From positions 1,550,001 to 1,614,000 of the forward strand of contig NZ_JBHUOZ010000001.1 of assembly GCF_042686025.1 (NCBI RefSeq): a DNA stretch of 64,000 bases, written 5' to 3'. Shown piece by piece: positions 49,488 through 57,664 of the stretch. Made by a program: the position numbers and the translations under genes. This DNA is from Terrimonas rubra (GTDB lineage Bacteria > Bacteroidota > Bacteroidia > Chitinophagales > Chitinophagaceae). The notes beneath the pieces were generated by a model. The model saw only the letters and a list, made by a program, of their open reading frames with translations, searched no databases and was not told the DNA's origin. Each line of letters starts with the position of its first letter. Position 1 is the first letter of the stretch.

Positions 49488-50609
49488 TTAAGATAAAACC
49501 TGTAAGTATTGTTTGATATGGTTATGCATATACACTGCAGCATTGCCATCGCCATAAGGATGGTGTATTGCCGGAACAGCTTGCTGATGCAACAGGTTCG
49601 CTGTAGCAACAATCAGTTCTTTTTCAACTGCAATTGTTTTAATATTATCTGTAATTAACCTTCCGTCCTGCCTATTGCCCAGGTTAATTACCCATTTGGG
49701 AAAATAAGAAGCTTCGGCAAAGCCGCTTGAGGTATTACCTAATAATAAAACACAATGTTTTATTGCGCTTAAATAACCTAAGGTTCCCAAATTTTCAAAA
49801 GCAAAAATCCGGTCCGGGATCTCCCGGGCTACGGTTTGTAATTTTTCCCTTATTACATTTCCCATTGTGTCGGCATTGGGCATTGTAATAATTATTTGAA
49901 AATCTTTTGCAAGTGTCTTAAAGCTGGCGGCCAGTTCCCGGGCATACAATTCGTTCTTTTCATATGAAACAGTTTCCGGATGAAAAGTAGTAAGGATAGT
50001 GGGAATGCTCATGTTTACAGCAAACCGTTGTTCAAACTCGGCTAATGAGAGCAATTGAAGATGAACCAGATTATCAATGCTTAATGCGCCAGTGTTGTAT
50101 ACATTATTGTTATTACCTGTTAACTCAATAATACGTTGCTTGTACACTTCTGTACCGGCAAAGTGAATACTGGCCATATGTGTCAGACTATGACGGAATA
50201 CATTATCCATAGCGCCAAGTGTTGTTTCACCACCATGGATATGTGCAACCGGAATGGAGAACGGGATGCTCGCTGCAACGGCGGCAAACATCTCATAACG
50301 ATCTCCTAAACAAAGGATCAGGTTGGTGTGCAGTTGTTGCCAAACCTGGCTAAATTGTTCCACTGTTTTTGCCATGGAAAGGGCAATAGTGGCAGGGGAG
50401 GCACTGTCCAGTACAAACGCAAGTTCCCGCGTTATGGTAAAACCATCTTTACGTATAGCATCGGCTGTATAACCGTATGCTTTACTGGTATGAGTGCCAA
50501 AGACAACAATTTGTAAGTTTATATCTGGATCCTGCTGCAGTAACTGCAACAAGGGTTTGTATATACTATAATCGGCCCGGGAACTGGTAAGTACGGTAAC
50601 AGCGTGCAA
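49488..50609 (-). CDS. legG: UDP/GDP-N-acetyl-sugar 2-epimerase, hydrolysing (LegG/NeuC)
   Basis: 373 residues. VLTSSRADYSIYKPLLQLL, CLGDRYEMFAAVAASIPFSIPVAHIHGGETTLGAMDN and GNTSSGFAEA are the motifs of the hydrolysing 2-epimerases (NeuC/LegG). The product, a free 2,4-diacetamido-hexose, feeds LegI. It is followed by the PtmE-like gene. Confidence 0.93.
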   Translation of the reverse strand: MHAVTVLTSSRADYSIYKPLLQLLQQDPDINLQIVVFGTHTSKAYGYTADAIRKDGFTITRELAFVLDSASPATIALSMAKTVEQFSQVWQQLHTNLILCLGDRYEMFAAVAASIPFSIPVAHIHGGETTLGAMDNVFRHSLTHMASIHFAGTEVYKQRIIELTGNNNNVYNTGALSIDNLVHLQLLSLAEFEQRFAVNMSIPTILTTFHPETVSYEKNELYARELAASFKTLAKDFQIIITMPNADTMGNVIREKLQTVAREIPDRIFAFENLGTLGYLSAIKHCVLLLGNTSSGFAEASYFPKWVINLGNRQDGRLITDNIKTIAVEKELIVATANLLHQQAVPAIHHPYGDGNAAVYMHNHIKQYLQVLS

Positions 50610-50761
50610 AATGAAGATTGTTTTTAAAGCTGGCTTTATTGAGTTTGGGGTAAAGCTTTCGCGAATAATTCGGAATACTGTAAAATGTTAAAAGTATTTA
50701 TGTCTCATAACAAGTTTCACATAACAAAGCCAAACCGTGGCAACACTCCTGGTAATAATAG

Positions 50762-51781
50762 TTATGCCAGGTCTGTTAATTGTAATAAATGTTCAGCAGG
50801 TAAACCGGCGACCAGTTTCCTGCCCACTATATTTGCTGACTGCATGGGAGAAATACCTGTACCCGGCCTTTTCATTATAAGATCGTTTTCTGTAAGGATA
50901 TGTCCTGCCTGTAATGCATGTTTAAGATGGATGCTTTTACGGGCAATGGCCATATTTTTCGCTTCAGAAGCGCTTGGCTGTTTGATACCGTTACCGGATA
51001 TGGCCAACTCGATATTACGTATGGCTCTCACCATGGCTTTAAGTTCATCCGGTTCCAGGGATGCACGATGGTCCGGGCCTTCCATTGTCCGGTCAAGCGT
51101 AAAATGTTTTTCTATAACAGTAGCACCTAATGCGACGGCTGCAATTGGCACTTCAATACCAAGTGTATGATCGGAATAACCAACCGGCACATTTAATTCC
51201 CTGCTGATAGCGTTCATTGCCAAAAGATTAACATCCTGCATGGGGGTTGGGTACTCAGTATTACAATGTAATATGGTGATATTGCCCGGTAAGGTGCCGG
51301 CGTTTACAAGCAAAAGATAAGCATCTTTTATTTCCTGCATGGTGCACATTCCTGTTGATAATATGATATGCGGAAAGGTTTGTGCCATCTGCAGTAAATA
51401 GGGCAGGTTGGTAATTTCACCTGAAGGAATTTTTCCGATAGTAATGCCTTTGGAATGCAACAACCCGATACTTTCATTGTCGAAGGGCGTAGAAAGAAAG
51501 GTTATGCCTTTTTGCTTACAATAGTTCAATAAGGTATCATGATCGGCTTCAGAAAGTTCCAGTTTTTTAAGCATCTCCAGCTGGCTTTCTTTTTTGTCAG
51601 TTGTTTCTTGCTGATAAGTGGCTTTTGTTGCGTTTTTACTGGCTATCTTATCGGCCTTGAAAGATTGAAACTTTACAATATCCACTCCGGCTTCAACAGC
51701 AGCGTCAATCAGCTTGCGGGCATTATCCATACTGCCGTTATGGTTTACCCCGGCTTCTGCAATTATCAAAACTTTAGCCAT
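50762..51781 (-). CDS. legI: Nonulosonate synthase (LegI/NeuB)
   Basis: The start at 51781 (MAKVLIIAEAGVNHNG) gives 339 residues and an 8-bp overlap with the acetyltransferase gene; the longer frame adds 14 residues. The NeuB barrel shows VKFQSFKADKIAS, FLSTPFDNES, GEITNLPYLL, HCNTEYPTP, VGYSDHTLG and EKHFTLDRTMEGPDH, then a C-terminal SAF domain with GHILTENDLIMKRPGTG. It condenses the hexose with phosphoenolpyruvate. Confidence 0.93.
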   Translation of the reverse strand: MAKVLIIAEAGVNHNGSMDNARKLIDAAVEAGVDIVKFQSFKADKIASKNATKATYQQETTDKKESQLEMLKKLELSEADHDTLLNYCKQKGITFLSTPFDNESIGLLHSKGITIGKIPSGEITNLPYLLQMAQTFPHIILSTGMCTMQEIKDAYLLLVNAGTLPGNITILHCNTEYPTPMQDVNLLAMNAISRELNVPVGYSDHTLGIEVPIAAVALGATVIEKHFTLDRTMEGPDHRASLEPDELKAMVRAIRNIELAISGNGIKQPSASEAKNMAIARKSIHLKHALQAGHILTENDLIMKRPGTGISPMQSANIVGRKLVAGLPAEHLLQLTDLA

Positions 51782-52418
51782 CTGCAATTTTTTTATGAGG
51801 ACTTCCGGCATAAATACCGGCATCTGTAATATTTTTTATAACAATGGTACCAGCTCCAATGATCGTTTCGGGGGCTATAGTTATATTATTCGCAATAACA
51901 GCACCACTGCCGATAAAAACCTGATCATTAATCACGCAGGTTCCATTAACAATGCTGCCTGTTGATAAATGACAGTGGTCACCTATTGTTGCATCATGTT
52001 CAATAAGGGCATTTGTATTAATAATGGCGTTAACACCAGTAGTTGCACCGGCATTAATACAGGCGCCATGCATAATAATGGAGCCATTACCTATTGTTGC
52101 CCTGGATGAAACATATGCTTTGGGAGAAACAATAGTGGCCATGTTGGCTCCTAGTTGTAAAAGATTTTGGTAAATATTTAAACGTATACGGGCTGTTTTA
52201 ATTTGTCCGACAGTAATTAAAAAACTTTTTTTTGCTAAAACCAATTCTTCTATTAAACTATCATTTCCAATAACAGGGTAGCCATCTATTAATTCCCCTG
52301 CATTTAATGAACTATCCAAAATGCCTTCCACCTGGTACACATTCTCCTGTTCAATAACATCAATACAAGACCGGCAATGGCCTCCGCCTCCGATTAATAT
52401 AATAGGTTTTTTTTGCAT
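51774..52418 (-). CDS. NeuD/PglD-type sugar acetyltransferase
   Basis: 214 residues. The Rossmann-like N-terminus IILIGGGGHCRSCIDVI is followed by hexapeptide repeats (IVSPKAYVSSRATIGNGSIIMHGACINAGATTG, and others). This is the NeuD/PglD family. In a Leg pathway it is the N-acetyltransferase (LegH role) acting on the 4-amino sugar made by LegC, whose gene overlaps by one base. Confidence 0.88.
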   Translation of the reverse strand: MQKKPIILIGGGGHCRSCIDVIEQENVYQVEGILDSSLNAGELIDGYPVIGNDSLIEELVLAKKSFLITVGQIKTARIRLNIYQNLLQLGANMATIVSPKAYVSSRATIGNGSIIMHGACINAGATTGVNAIINTNALIEHDATIGDHCHLSTGSIVNGTCVINDQVFIGSGAVIANNITIAPETIIGAGTIVIKNITDAGIYAGSPHKKIADG

Positions 52419-53587
52419 TATGGGCGGTAGCTACTAGGGATATTAACCACTCGTTCTTCTAACCAGCTTGCATTGGGTAATAAACCGCTTACACAATGCT
52501 GGTACATTGGCAGTTTATTCATCAGCTGCCATATGGGACGTGTCATCACCTGGTTTACATTACTGTATTGTAAAAAGTCCTGCTGTTCCTGGGGGCTGTT
52601 AAAGATGATGGTATTAAGCCAATAGTTAGCTGTTGTGCCAGGAGCTTCGGTTACAAACTGCTCTTTATTTCTACCAGAAAAAAAGAGCTTATACTTTTCT
52701 GCCAGTTCTCTTTTATTCTCCAGCATATTGTCTAATTGTTCCAACTGGGCACATGCCAATGCTGCATTCAGGTTGGGCATCCGGTAATTGTAGCCAATCA
52801 TATCATGCTTGAACTCGTAAGCATGTGGCATTTTTGCTGTTGTAGAAAGGTGCTTTGCCAGTTTACCTAATTGTTCACTATTGGCAACGATAGCGCCTCC
52901 TCCTCCCGAAGTGATGGTTTTGTTTCCGTTGAAGCTAAAAATACCTATATCGCCGAATGTACCGGTATGTTGTTCTCCAACATAGCTACCCAGTGATTCG
53001 GCTGCATCTTCCACCAGAGGAATATGGTATTGTTTACATATAGTTGCCAGGTCCATAATACGTAAAGGGAATCCGAAAGTATGCATGGGAACACAAGCCC
53101 CTATACGCTGGTTGGTTGTTTTATAAAATGTGCCTGCTTCAGTTGTAAAACAATTTTCTTTAAGCCAGGCTGCTACGGCAGCTGGTGATAATCCCATTGT
53201 GTCTTTATCAACATCGATAAAAACTGGGTCAGCTCCTGCATGTTTAATCGCATTTGCGGTAGCAGCAAATGTTAGTGGTTGTGTAATAACTAAGTCGCCG
53301 GGCTTAACACCGACAACAATTAATCCAAGATGAAGTGCGACAGTGCCGTTTGTGGTTGCAATAGCGAATTTGGCACCTGTGATATCCTGCATCATTTCTT
53401 CAAACTTATTTACATAAGCTCCTACAGAAGAAACAAAAGTAGATTCGATTGTATCGAGGACATATTTTTTTTCATTACCACCAAAGTATGGTGCGTGAAG
53501 CGGAATAAATCCCTGCGGTTTATTAAAAGTGCTTCTGATGAAGTTCAGTATATCGATAAAGGTATTATCTGTAATTGTCGTACTCAC
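52418..53587 (-). CDS. legC: LegC family PLP-dependent aminotransferase
   Basis: 389 residues of the DegT/DnrJ/EryC1 fold. The PLP-binding Lys lies in IFSFNGNKTITSGGGGAIV. IPLVEDAAESLGSYV, MHTFGFPLRIMDL and the long N-terminal part PQGFIPLHAPYFGGNEKKYV are typical of LegC. It transfers an amino group to the 4-keto-6-deoxy-hexosamine. It overlaps legB by 4 bp. Confidence 0.92.
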   Translation of the reverse strand: MSTTITDNTFIDILNFIRSTFNKPQGFIPLHAPYFGGNEKKYVLDTIESTFVSSVGAYVNKFEEMMQDITGAKFAIATTNGTVALHLGLIVVGVKPGDLVITQPLTFAATANAIKHAGADPVFIDVDKDTMGLSPAAVAAWLKENCFTTEAGTFYKTTNQRIGACVPMHTFGFPLRIMDLATICKQYHIPLVEDAAESLGSYVGEQHTGTFGDIGIFSFNGNKTITSGGGGAIVANSEQLGKLAKHLSTTAKMPHAYEFKHDMIGYNYRMPNLNAALACAQLEQLDNMLENKRELAEKYKLFFSGRNKEQFVTEAPGTTANYWLNTIIFNSPQEQQDFLQYSNVNQVMTRPIWQLMNKLPMYQHCVSGLLPNASWLEERVVNIPSSYRP

Positions 53588-54582
53588 AGGTTATAAATAT
53601 CTGCTTTATATTGTTTTAAATTTTCGGGATTTTTAAACCAGGTAATAGTTTCAGCAAGTCCCTGGGTTAAATTGTATTGTTGCTTCCAATTGGTATGCGT
53701 AGTAATTTTTTCTTTTGAACCAAATAAACGGAATACCTCTGATTTTTCAGGACGCATACGGATATCATCTGTAACAATTTTGGCCTGTGGATTTATCTGT
53801 TCAATTATTTCCCGCGCCAAGTCGGCCACACTTATCTCCGACTCGGTGGCAATATTGCAATCGTGGCCAATAAGTTTTTCCGATCTGGCAATTTCTATAA
53901 ATCCACGGGCAGTATCTTTTACATAAACAAGATCACGTGTTGGTGTAACGTCACCAAGTTTTATCTCGGTTTTACCATTCAACAATTGAATAATAATTGT
54001 TGGAATAACGGCACGTGCAGATTGGCGCGGACCAAATGTATTAAAGGGGCGTACTATTGTTAAAGGTAAATTGAAACTCCGGTAAAAGGATTCTGCAATA
54101 CAATCTGCGCCGATTTTTGATGCAGAATAAGGCGATTGAGGCTGGCGGGGATGTTTTTCATCAATAGGAATATATTGAGCAGTTCCGTACACTTCAGAAG
54201 TAGAAGTCACCAATACCCGCTCTACTCCCAGGTCTTTGGCAGCCTGTACTATGTTAAGAGTTCCTTTAACATTCGTATCAATGTATGAATCAGGGGAATG
54301 GTAGCTAAACGGAATGGCGATGAGTGCGGCTAAATGAAATACCACATCTATATCTTTCATGGCTGTTCTTACACCATTAGGATCACGAATATCCCCGGTA
54401 AATACATCTATTTGTGACAGGGTTTCTTTTGAAAAACCGTCCAGCCATCCCCAGCTGTTAAATGAGTTATAATAACAAAAGGCACGTACCCGGCACCCTT
54501 CCGCTAATAATGCTTCTACTAAATGGCTGCCAATAAATCCATCAGCGCCTGTAATTAATACCCGTTTATTTTTTAATTCCAT
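53584..54582 (-). CDS. legB: UDP/GDP-GlcNAc 4,6-dehydratase (LegB)
   Basis: 332 residues. VLITGADGFIGSHLVEALLAEG, FHLAALIAIPFSYHSPDSY, TSTSEVYG and YSASKIGADC (Tyr-x-x-x-Lys) are standard for extended SDR 4,6-dehydratases; VRPFNTFGPRQSARAVIP is typical of LegB. This is the first committed step of the legionaminic acid pathway in this operon. Confidence 0.92.
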   Translation of the reverse strand: MELKNKRVLITGADGFIGSHLVEALLAEGCRVRAFCYYNSFNSWGWLDGFSKETLSQIDVFTGDIRDPNGVRTAMKDIDVVFHLAALIAIPFSYHSPDSYIDTNVKGTLNIVQAAKDLGVERVLVTSTSEVYGTAQYIPIDEKHPRQPQSPYSASKIGADCIAESFYRSFNLPLTIVRPFNTFGPRQSARAVIPTIIIQLLNGKTEIKLGDVTPTRDLVYVKDTARGFIEIARSEKLIGHDCNIATESEISVADLAREIIEQINPQAKIVTDDIRMRPEKSEVFRLFGSKEKITTHTNWKQQYNLTQGLAETITWFKNPENLKQYKADIYNL

Positions 54583-54586
54583 ATTG

Positions 54587-55444
54587 TTATACGATTGTCC
54601 TCAAATATTTACCGTAACCACTTTTAATTAATTCATCTGCTATATTATATAGCTGGTCTTTGGTAATAAATTTATTCCTGTAAGCAATTTCCTCAATACA
54701 CCCGATCTTCATTCCCTGCCTTTTTTCTATCACCCTTACAAACTCACTGGCATCACTTAATGAATCAAAAGTTCCTGTATCCAACCAGGCTGTACCTCTG
54801 TCAAGTACAGCAACTTTTAAATTCCCCTGGCGGAGATATTCCTTATTTACATCGGTAATCTCAAATTCACCTCTTGGAGAAGGTTTTAATGCTTTCGCAA
54901 TAGCTACAACACTATTATCGTAAAAGTATAAGCCAGGTACAGCATAGTTCGATTTGGGTTGTGCGGGTTTTTCTTCTATTGATAATGCCTGCATGTTTTC
55001 ATCGAACTCTACCACGCCATAACGTTCCGGATCAGATACCTGGTAGGCAAAAACATAACCGCCCTCAATATTATTTAAGGTTTGGAGTTGTTTACCTAAC
55101 CCGGTGCCATGAAAAATATTATCTCCTAAAACCAGGGCCACTTTGTCATTTCCAATAAACGTTTCACCAATTACAAATGCCTGTGCCAGGCCATTCGGAA
55201 CTTCCTGTACGGCATATTCAAACCGGCATCCGATCTGGCTTCCGTCACCTAACAGGCGTTTGAAGGATTGATTGTCTTCCGGTGTCGTAATAATTAAAAC
55301 TTCACGTATTCCGGCCATTAATAAGGTAGATAACGGGTAATAGATCATCGGCTTATCATAGATCGGCATTAATTGCTTACTGATAGCTTTTGTAATCGGG
55401 TAAAGCCTGGTGCCGGATCCTCCTGCAAGAATGATTCCCTTCAT
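54587..55444 (-). CDS. rfbA: Glucose-1-phosphate thymidylyltransferase
   Basis: 285 residues. MKGIILAGGSGTRLYPITKAISKQ, LMPIYDKPMIYYPLSTLMLAG-type residues, LVLGDNIFHG and EIEEKP-like SIEEKPAQPKSN match RmlA/RfbA over the full length. It makes dTDP-glucose for RfbB, 16 bp upstream in the operon. Confidence 0.96.
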   Translation of the reverse strand: MKGIILAGGSGTRLYPITKAISKQLMPIYDKPMIYYPLSTLLMAGIREVLIITTPEDNQSFKRLLGDGSQIGCRFEYAVQEVPNGLAQAFVIGETFIGNDKVALVLGDNIFHGTGLGKQLQTLNNIEGGYVFAYQVSDPERYGVVEFDENMQALSIEEKPAQPKSNYAVPGLYFYDNSVVAIAKALKPSPRGEFEITDVNKEYLRQGNLKVAVLDRGTAWLDTGTFDSLSDASEFVRVIEKRQGMKIGCIEEIAYRNKFITKDQLYNIADELIKSGYGKYLRTIV

Positions 55445-55460
55445 TACTTGTTATTGGTTT

Positions 55461-56522
55461 TTAAATTGAATTAGAATATTGACTTTCATAGTAAGCCTGG
55501 TATGACCCATTCGTTACATGTTCCAGCCATTCGGTATTTTGTAAATACCAGTCAATGGTTTTTGATAAACCTTCTTCAAAAGTTACCGAAGGGCTCCAAC
55601 CTAATTCCGTATTGATTTTTGTCGCATCTATCGCATATCGTAAATCATGGCCGGGACGATCTTTCACAAAAGTGATCAATTTGGCACTTGTACCAGGTTC
55701 GCGGCCTAACTTCTCATCCATTTGTGTACAAAGCAAATGGACCAGGTCAATATTTTGCCATTCGTTAAAACCTCCAACATTATATTTTTCACCTTTTTTC
55801 CCATTATGAAAAACAGTATCTATAGCACGGGCATGATCAATTACATACAACCAGTCGCGGGTATATTTGCCATCGCCATAAACAGGTAATGGTTTATTAT
55901 TAATTACATTATGGATCATCAGCGGAATTAATTTTTCCGGAAAATGATTCGGTCCATAATTATTGGAACAATTGGTCAGTACTATTGGTAAGCCATATGT
56001 ATCCGCATATGCGTATACAAAATGGTCGGACGCCGCTTTTGATGCAGAATAAGGTGAATGCGGGTCATATTTGGTCTCCTCTGTAAAAAAACCGGTAGTG
56101 CCCAGGGCACCATATACTTCGTCAGTTGAAACGTGGTGGAAACATTTTCCTTCGTAATTATCTTTCCATAATTCTTTGGCGGCATTTAGTAAGTTTACCG
56201 TGCCCACCACATTGGTATACACAAAATCCAAAGGCGATGTAATAGAACGGTCTACGTGACTTTCCGCTGCCAGATGAATAATACCATCCGGCTGGTGTTT
56301 AGCAAATACGGCATTTACTTCAGGAGCGTTTACAATATTTACTTTTTCAAAACCGTAATTGGCCGCTCCCGTAATGTCTTTCAGGTTCTCTAAATTACCT
56401 GCATAGGTCAGTGCATCCAGATTAATTATTTTATATTCCGGATATTTATTTACAAACAACCTGATCACATGGGAGCCAATAAAGCCCGCTCCCCCGGTTA
56501 TTATAATTGTCTTTTTTGTCAT
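55461..56522 (-). CDS. rfbB: dTDP-glucose 4,6-dehydratase
   Basis: 353 residues. TGGAGFIGSHVIRLFV, HLAAESHVDRSI, FHHVSTDEVYGALG, YSASKAASDHFV and TNCSNNYGPNHFPEKLIPL are diagnostic of RmlB/RfbB. The product dTDP-4-keto-6-deoxyglucose would be used by the RmlD-like reductase or another reductase in the locus. Confidence 0.96.
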   Translation of the reverse strand: MTKKTIIITGGAGFIGSHVIRLFVNKYPEYKIINLDALTYAGNLENLKDITGAANYGFEKVNIVNAPEVNAVFAKHQPDGIIHLAAESHVDRSITSPLDFVYTNVVGTVNLLNAAKELWKDNYEGKCFHHVSTDEVYGALGTTGFFTEETKYDPHSPYSASKAASDHFVYAYADTYGLPIVLTNCSNNYGPNHFPEKLIPLMIHNVINNKPLPVYGDGKYTRDWLYVIDHARAIDTVFHNGKKGEKYNVGGFNEWQNIDLVHLLCTQMDEKLGREPGTSAKLITFVKDRPGHDLRYAIDATKINTELGWSPSVTFEEGLSKTIDWYLQNTEWLEHVTNGSYQAYYESQYSNSI

Positions 56523-56687
56523 TTTTATTTTTTTATCAACTGCATGATGCGTGATTTCTCCTTTGCAGAATTCTGACAGGTAGTAGTATAAGGAATGTAT
56601 AGGATGTTACTTATTGTGAGTATCATTAAGGCGTAATTTCGATTGAAATATACATCCGGAGAATAATATTACTACGGATAATACAGG

Positions 56688-57656
56688 CTAATCCTTACTT
56701 AAAAAGGATGGGTTTTCTTTATACCATTTAAAAGTTTTTTGCAAACCTTCTTTCACAGTTATAACGGGAGCATAACCCAGTAATGTTTTTGCTTTATCAA
56801 TATTGGCCAGGCTATGTTTCACATCCCCTTTCCTGTCAGGGCCATGCGTAGGTACTATAGTCGTTTTTGCTTCGGCATTCAGGCCGTCAAATAATTCCAA
56901 TAAGGAGGTTTGTTCTCCGCAGGCTATGTTATAAACCTGGTTAAGCGCATGTGTATTGCTGGTTAAAAGCGCCAGTATATTAGCCTGTACAGCATTGTCA
57001 ACAAAGGTAAAATCACGGCTATGTGAACCGTCGCCGTTAATATGTGGCGCTTTATTGTTCAATAAAGCCTGGACAAACAAAGGAATAACGGCGGCATAAG
57101 GACCTTTCGGATTCTGAAAAGGTCCGAATATGTTAAAATAGCGTAATCCTATTGATGGCAGGTCGTATACACTGGCATACACACGGGCATATAACTCGTT
57201 AACATATTTCGTCACAGCATAAGGTGATAAGGGATTCCCTATTTTATCTTCTACTTTGGGTAAACCAGGGTGATCACCATAAGTAGAGGAACTGGCGGCA
57301 TAAACAATACGGCCAACACCTTTTTCTTTAGCAGCAGTAAAAACATTTAAAGTACCGGTAATATTTACTGCATTAGTGGTAAGAGGGTCTTGTATGGAAC
57401 GTGGCACGGAGCCAAGTGCTGCCTGATGAGAGATAGCCTGTATATTGTCGCAGGCCCTTAAACAGGTATCATAATCGCGAATATCGCCTTCAATAAATTC
57501 AACCTTGGAGTGGTCGATAACTGTGGCCAGGTTATCTTTAGAGCCGGTGCTTAGATTGTCTAAAATACGTACCAAACTCACTGTTTCATTTTCTACAAGG
57601 GCTTTAACCAAATTAGAGCCTATAAAACCTGCTCCGCCAGTAACCAGGATATTCAT
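56688..57656 (-). CDS. UDP-sugar 4-epimerase (WbpP/GalE-like SDR)
   Basis: 322 residues. VTGGAGFIGSNLVKALVE, SHQAALGSVPRSI, YAASSSTYGDHPGLPK, SPYAVTKYVNELYARVY and LRYFNIFGPFQNPKGPYAAVIPLF fit the WbpP group of UDP-GlcNAc/Glc 4-epimerases. It provides UDP-Gal or UDP-GalNAc(A) for the repeat unit. 165 bp of non-coding DNA separate it from rfbB, so a secondary promoter is possible. Confidence 0.9.
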   Translation of the reverse strand: MNILVTGGAGFIGSNLVKALVENETVSLVRILDNLSTGSKDNLATVIDHSKVEFIEGDIRDYDTCLRACDNIQAISHQAALGSVPRSIQDPLTTNAVNITGTLNVFTAAKEKGVGRIVYAASSSTYGDHPGLPKVEDKIGNPLSPYAVTKYVNELYARVYASVYDLPSIGLRYFNIFGPFQNPKGPYAAVIPLFVQALLNNKAPHINGDGSHSRDFTFVDNAVQANILALLTSNTHALNQVYNIACGEQTSLLELFDGLNAEAKTTIVPTHGPDRKGDVKHSLANIDKAKTLLGYAPVITVKEGLQKTFKWYKENPSFLSKD

Positions 57657-57664
57657 AATTATAA

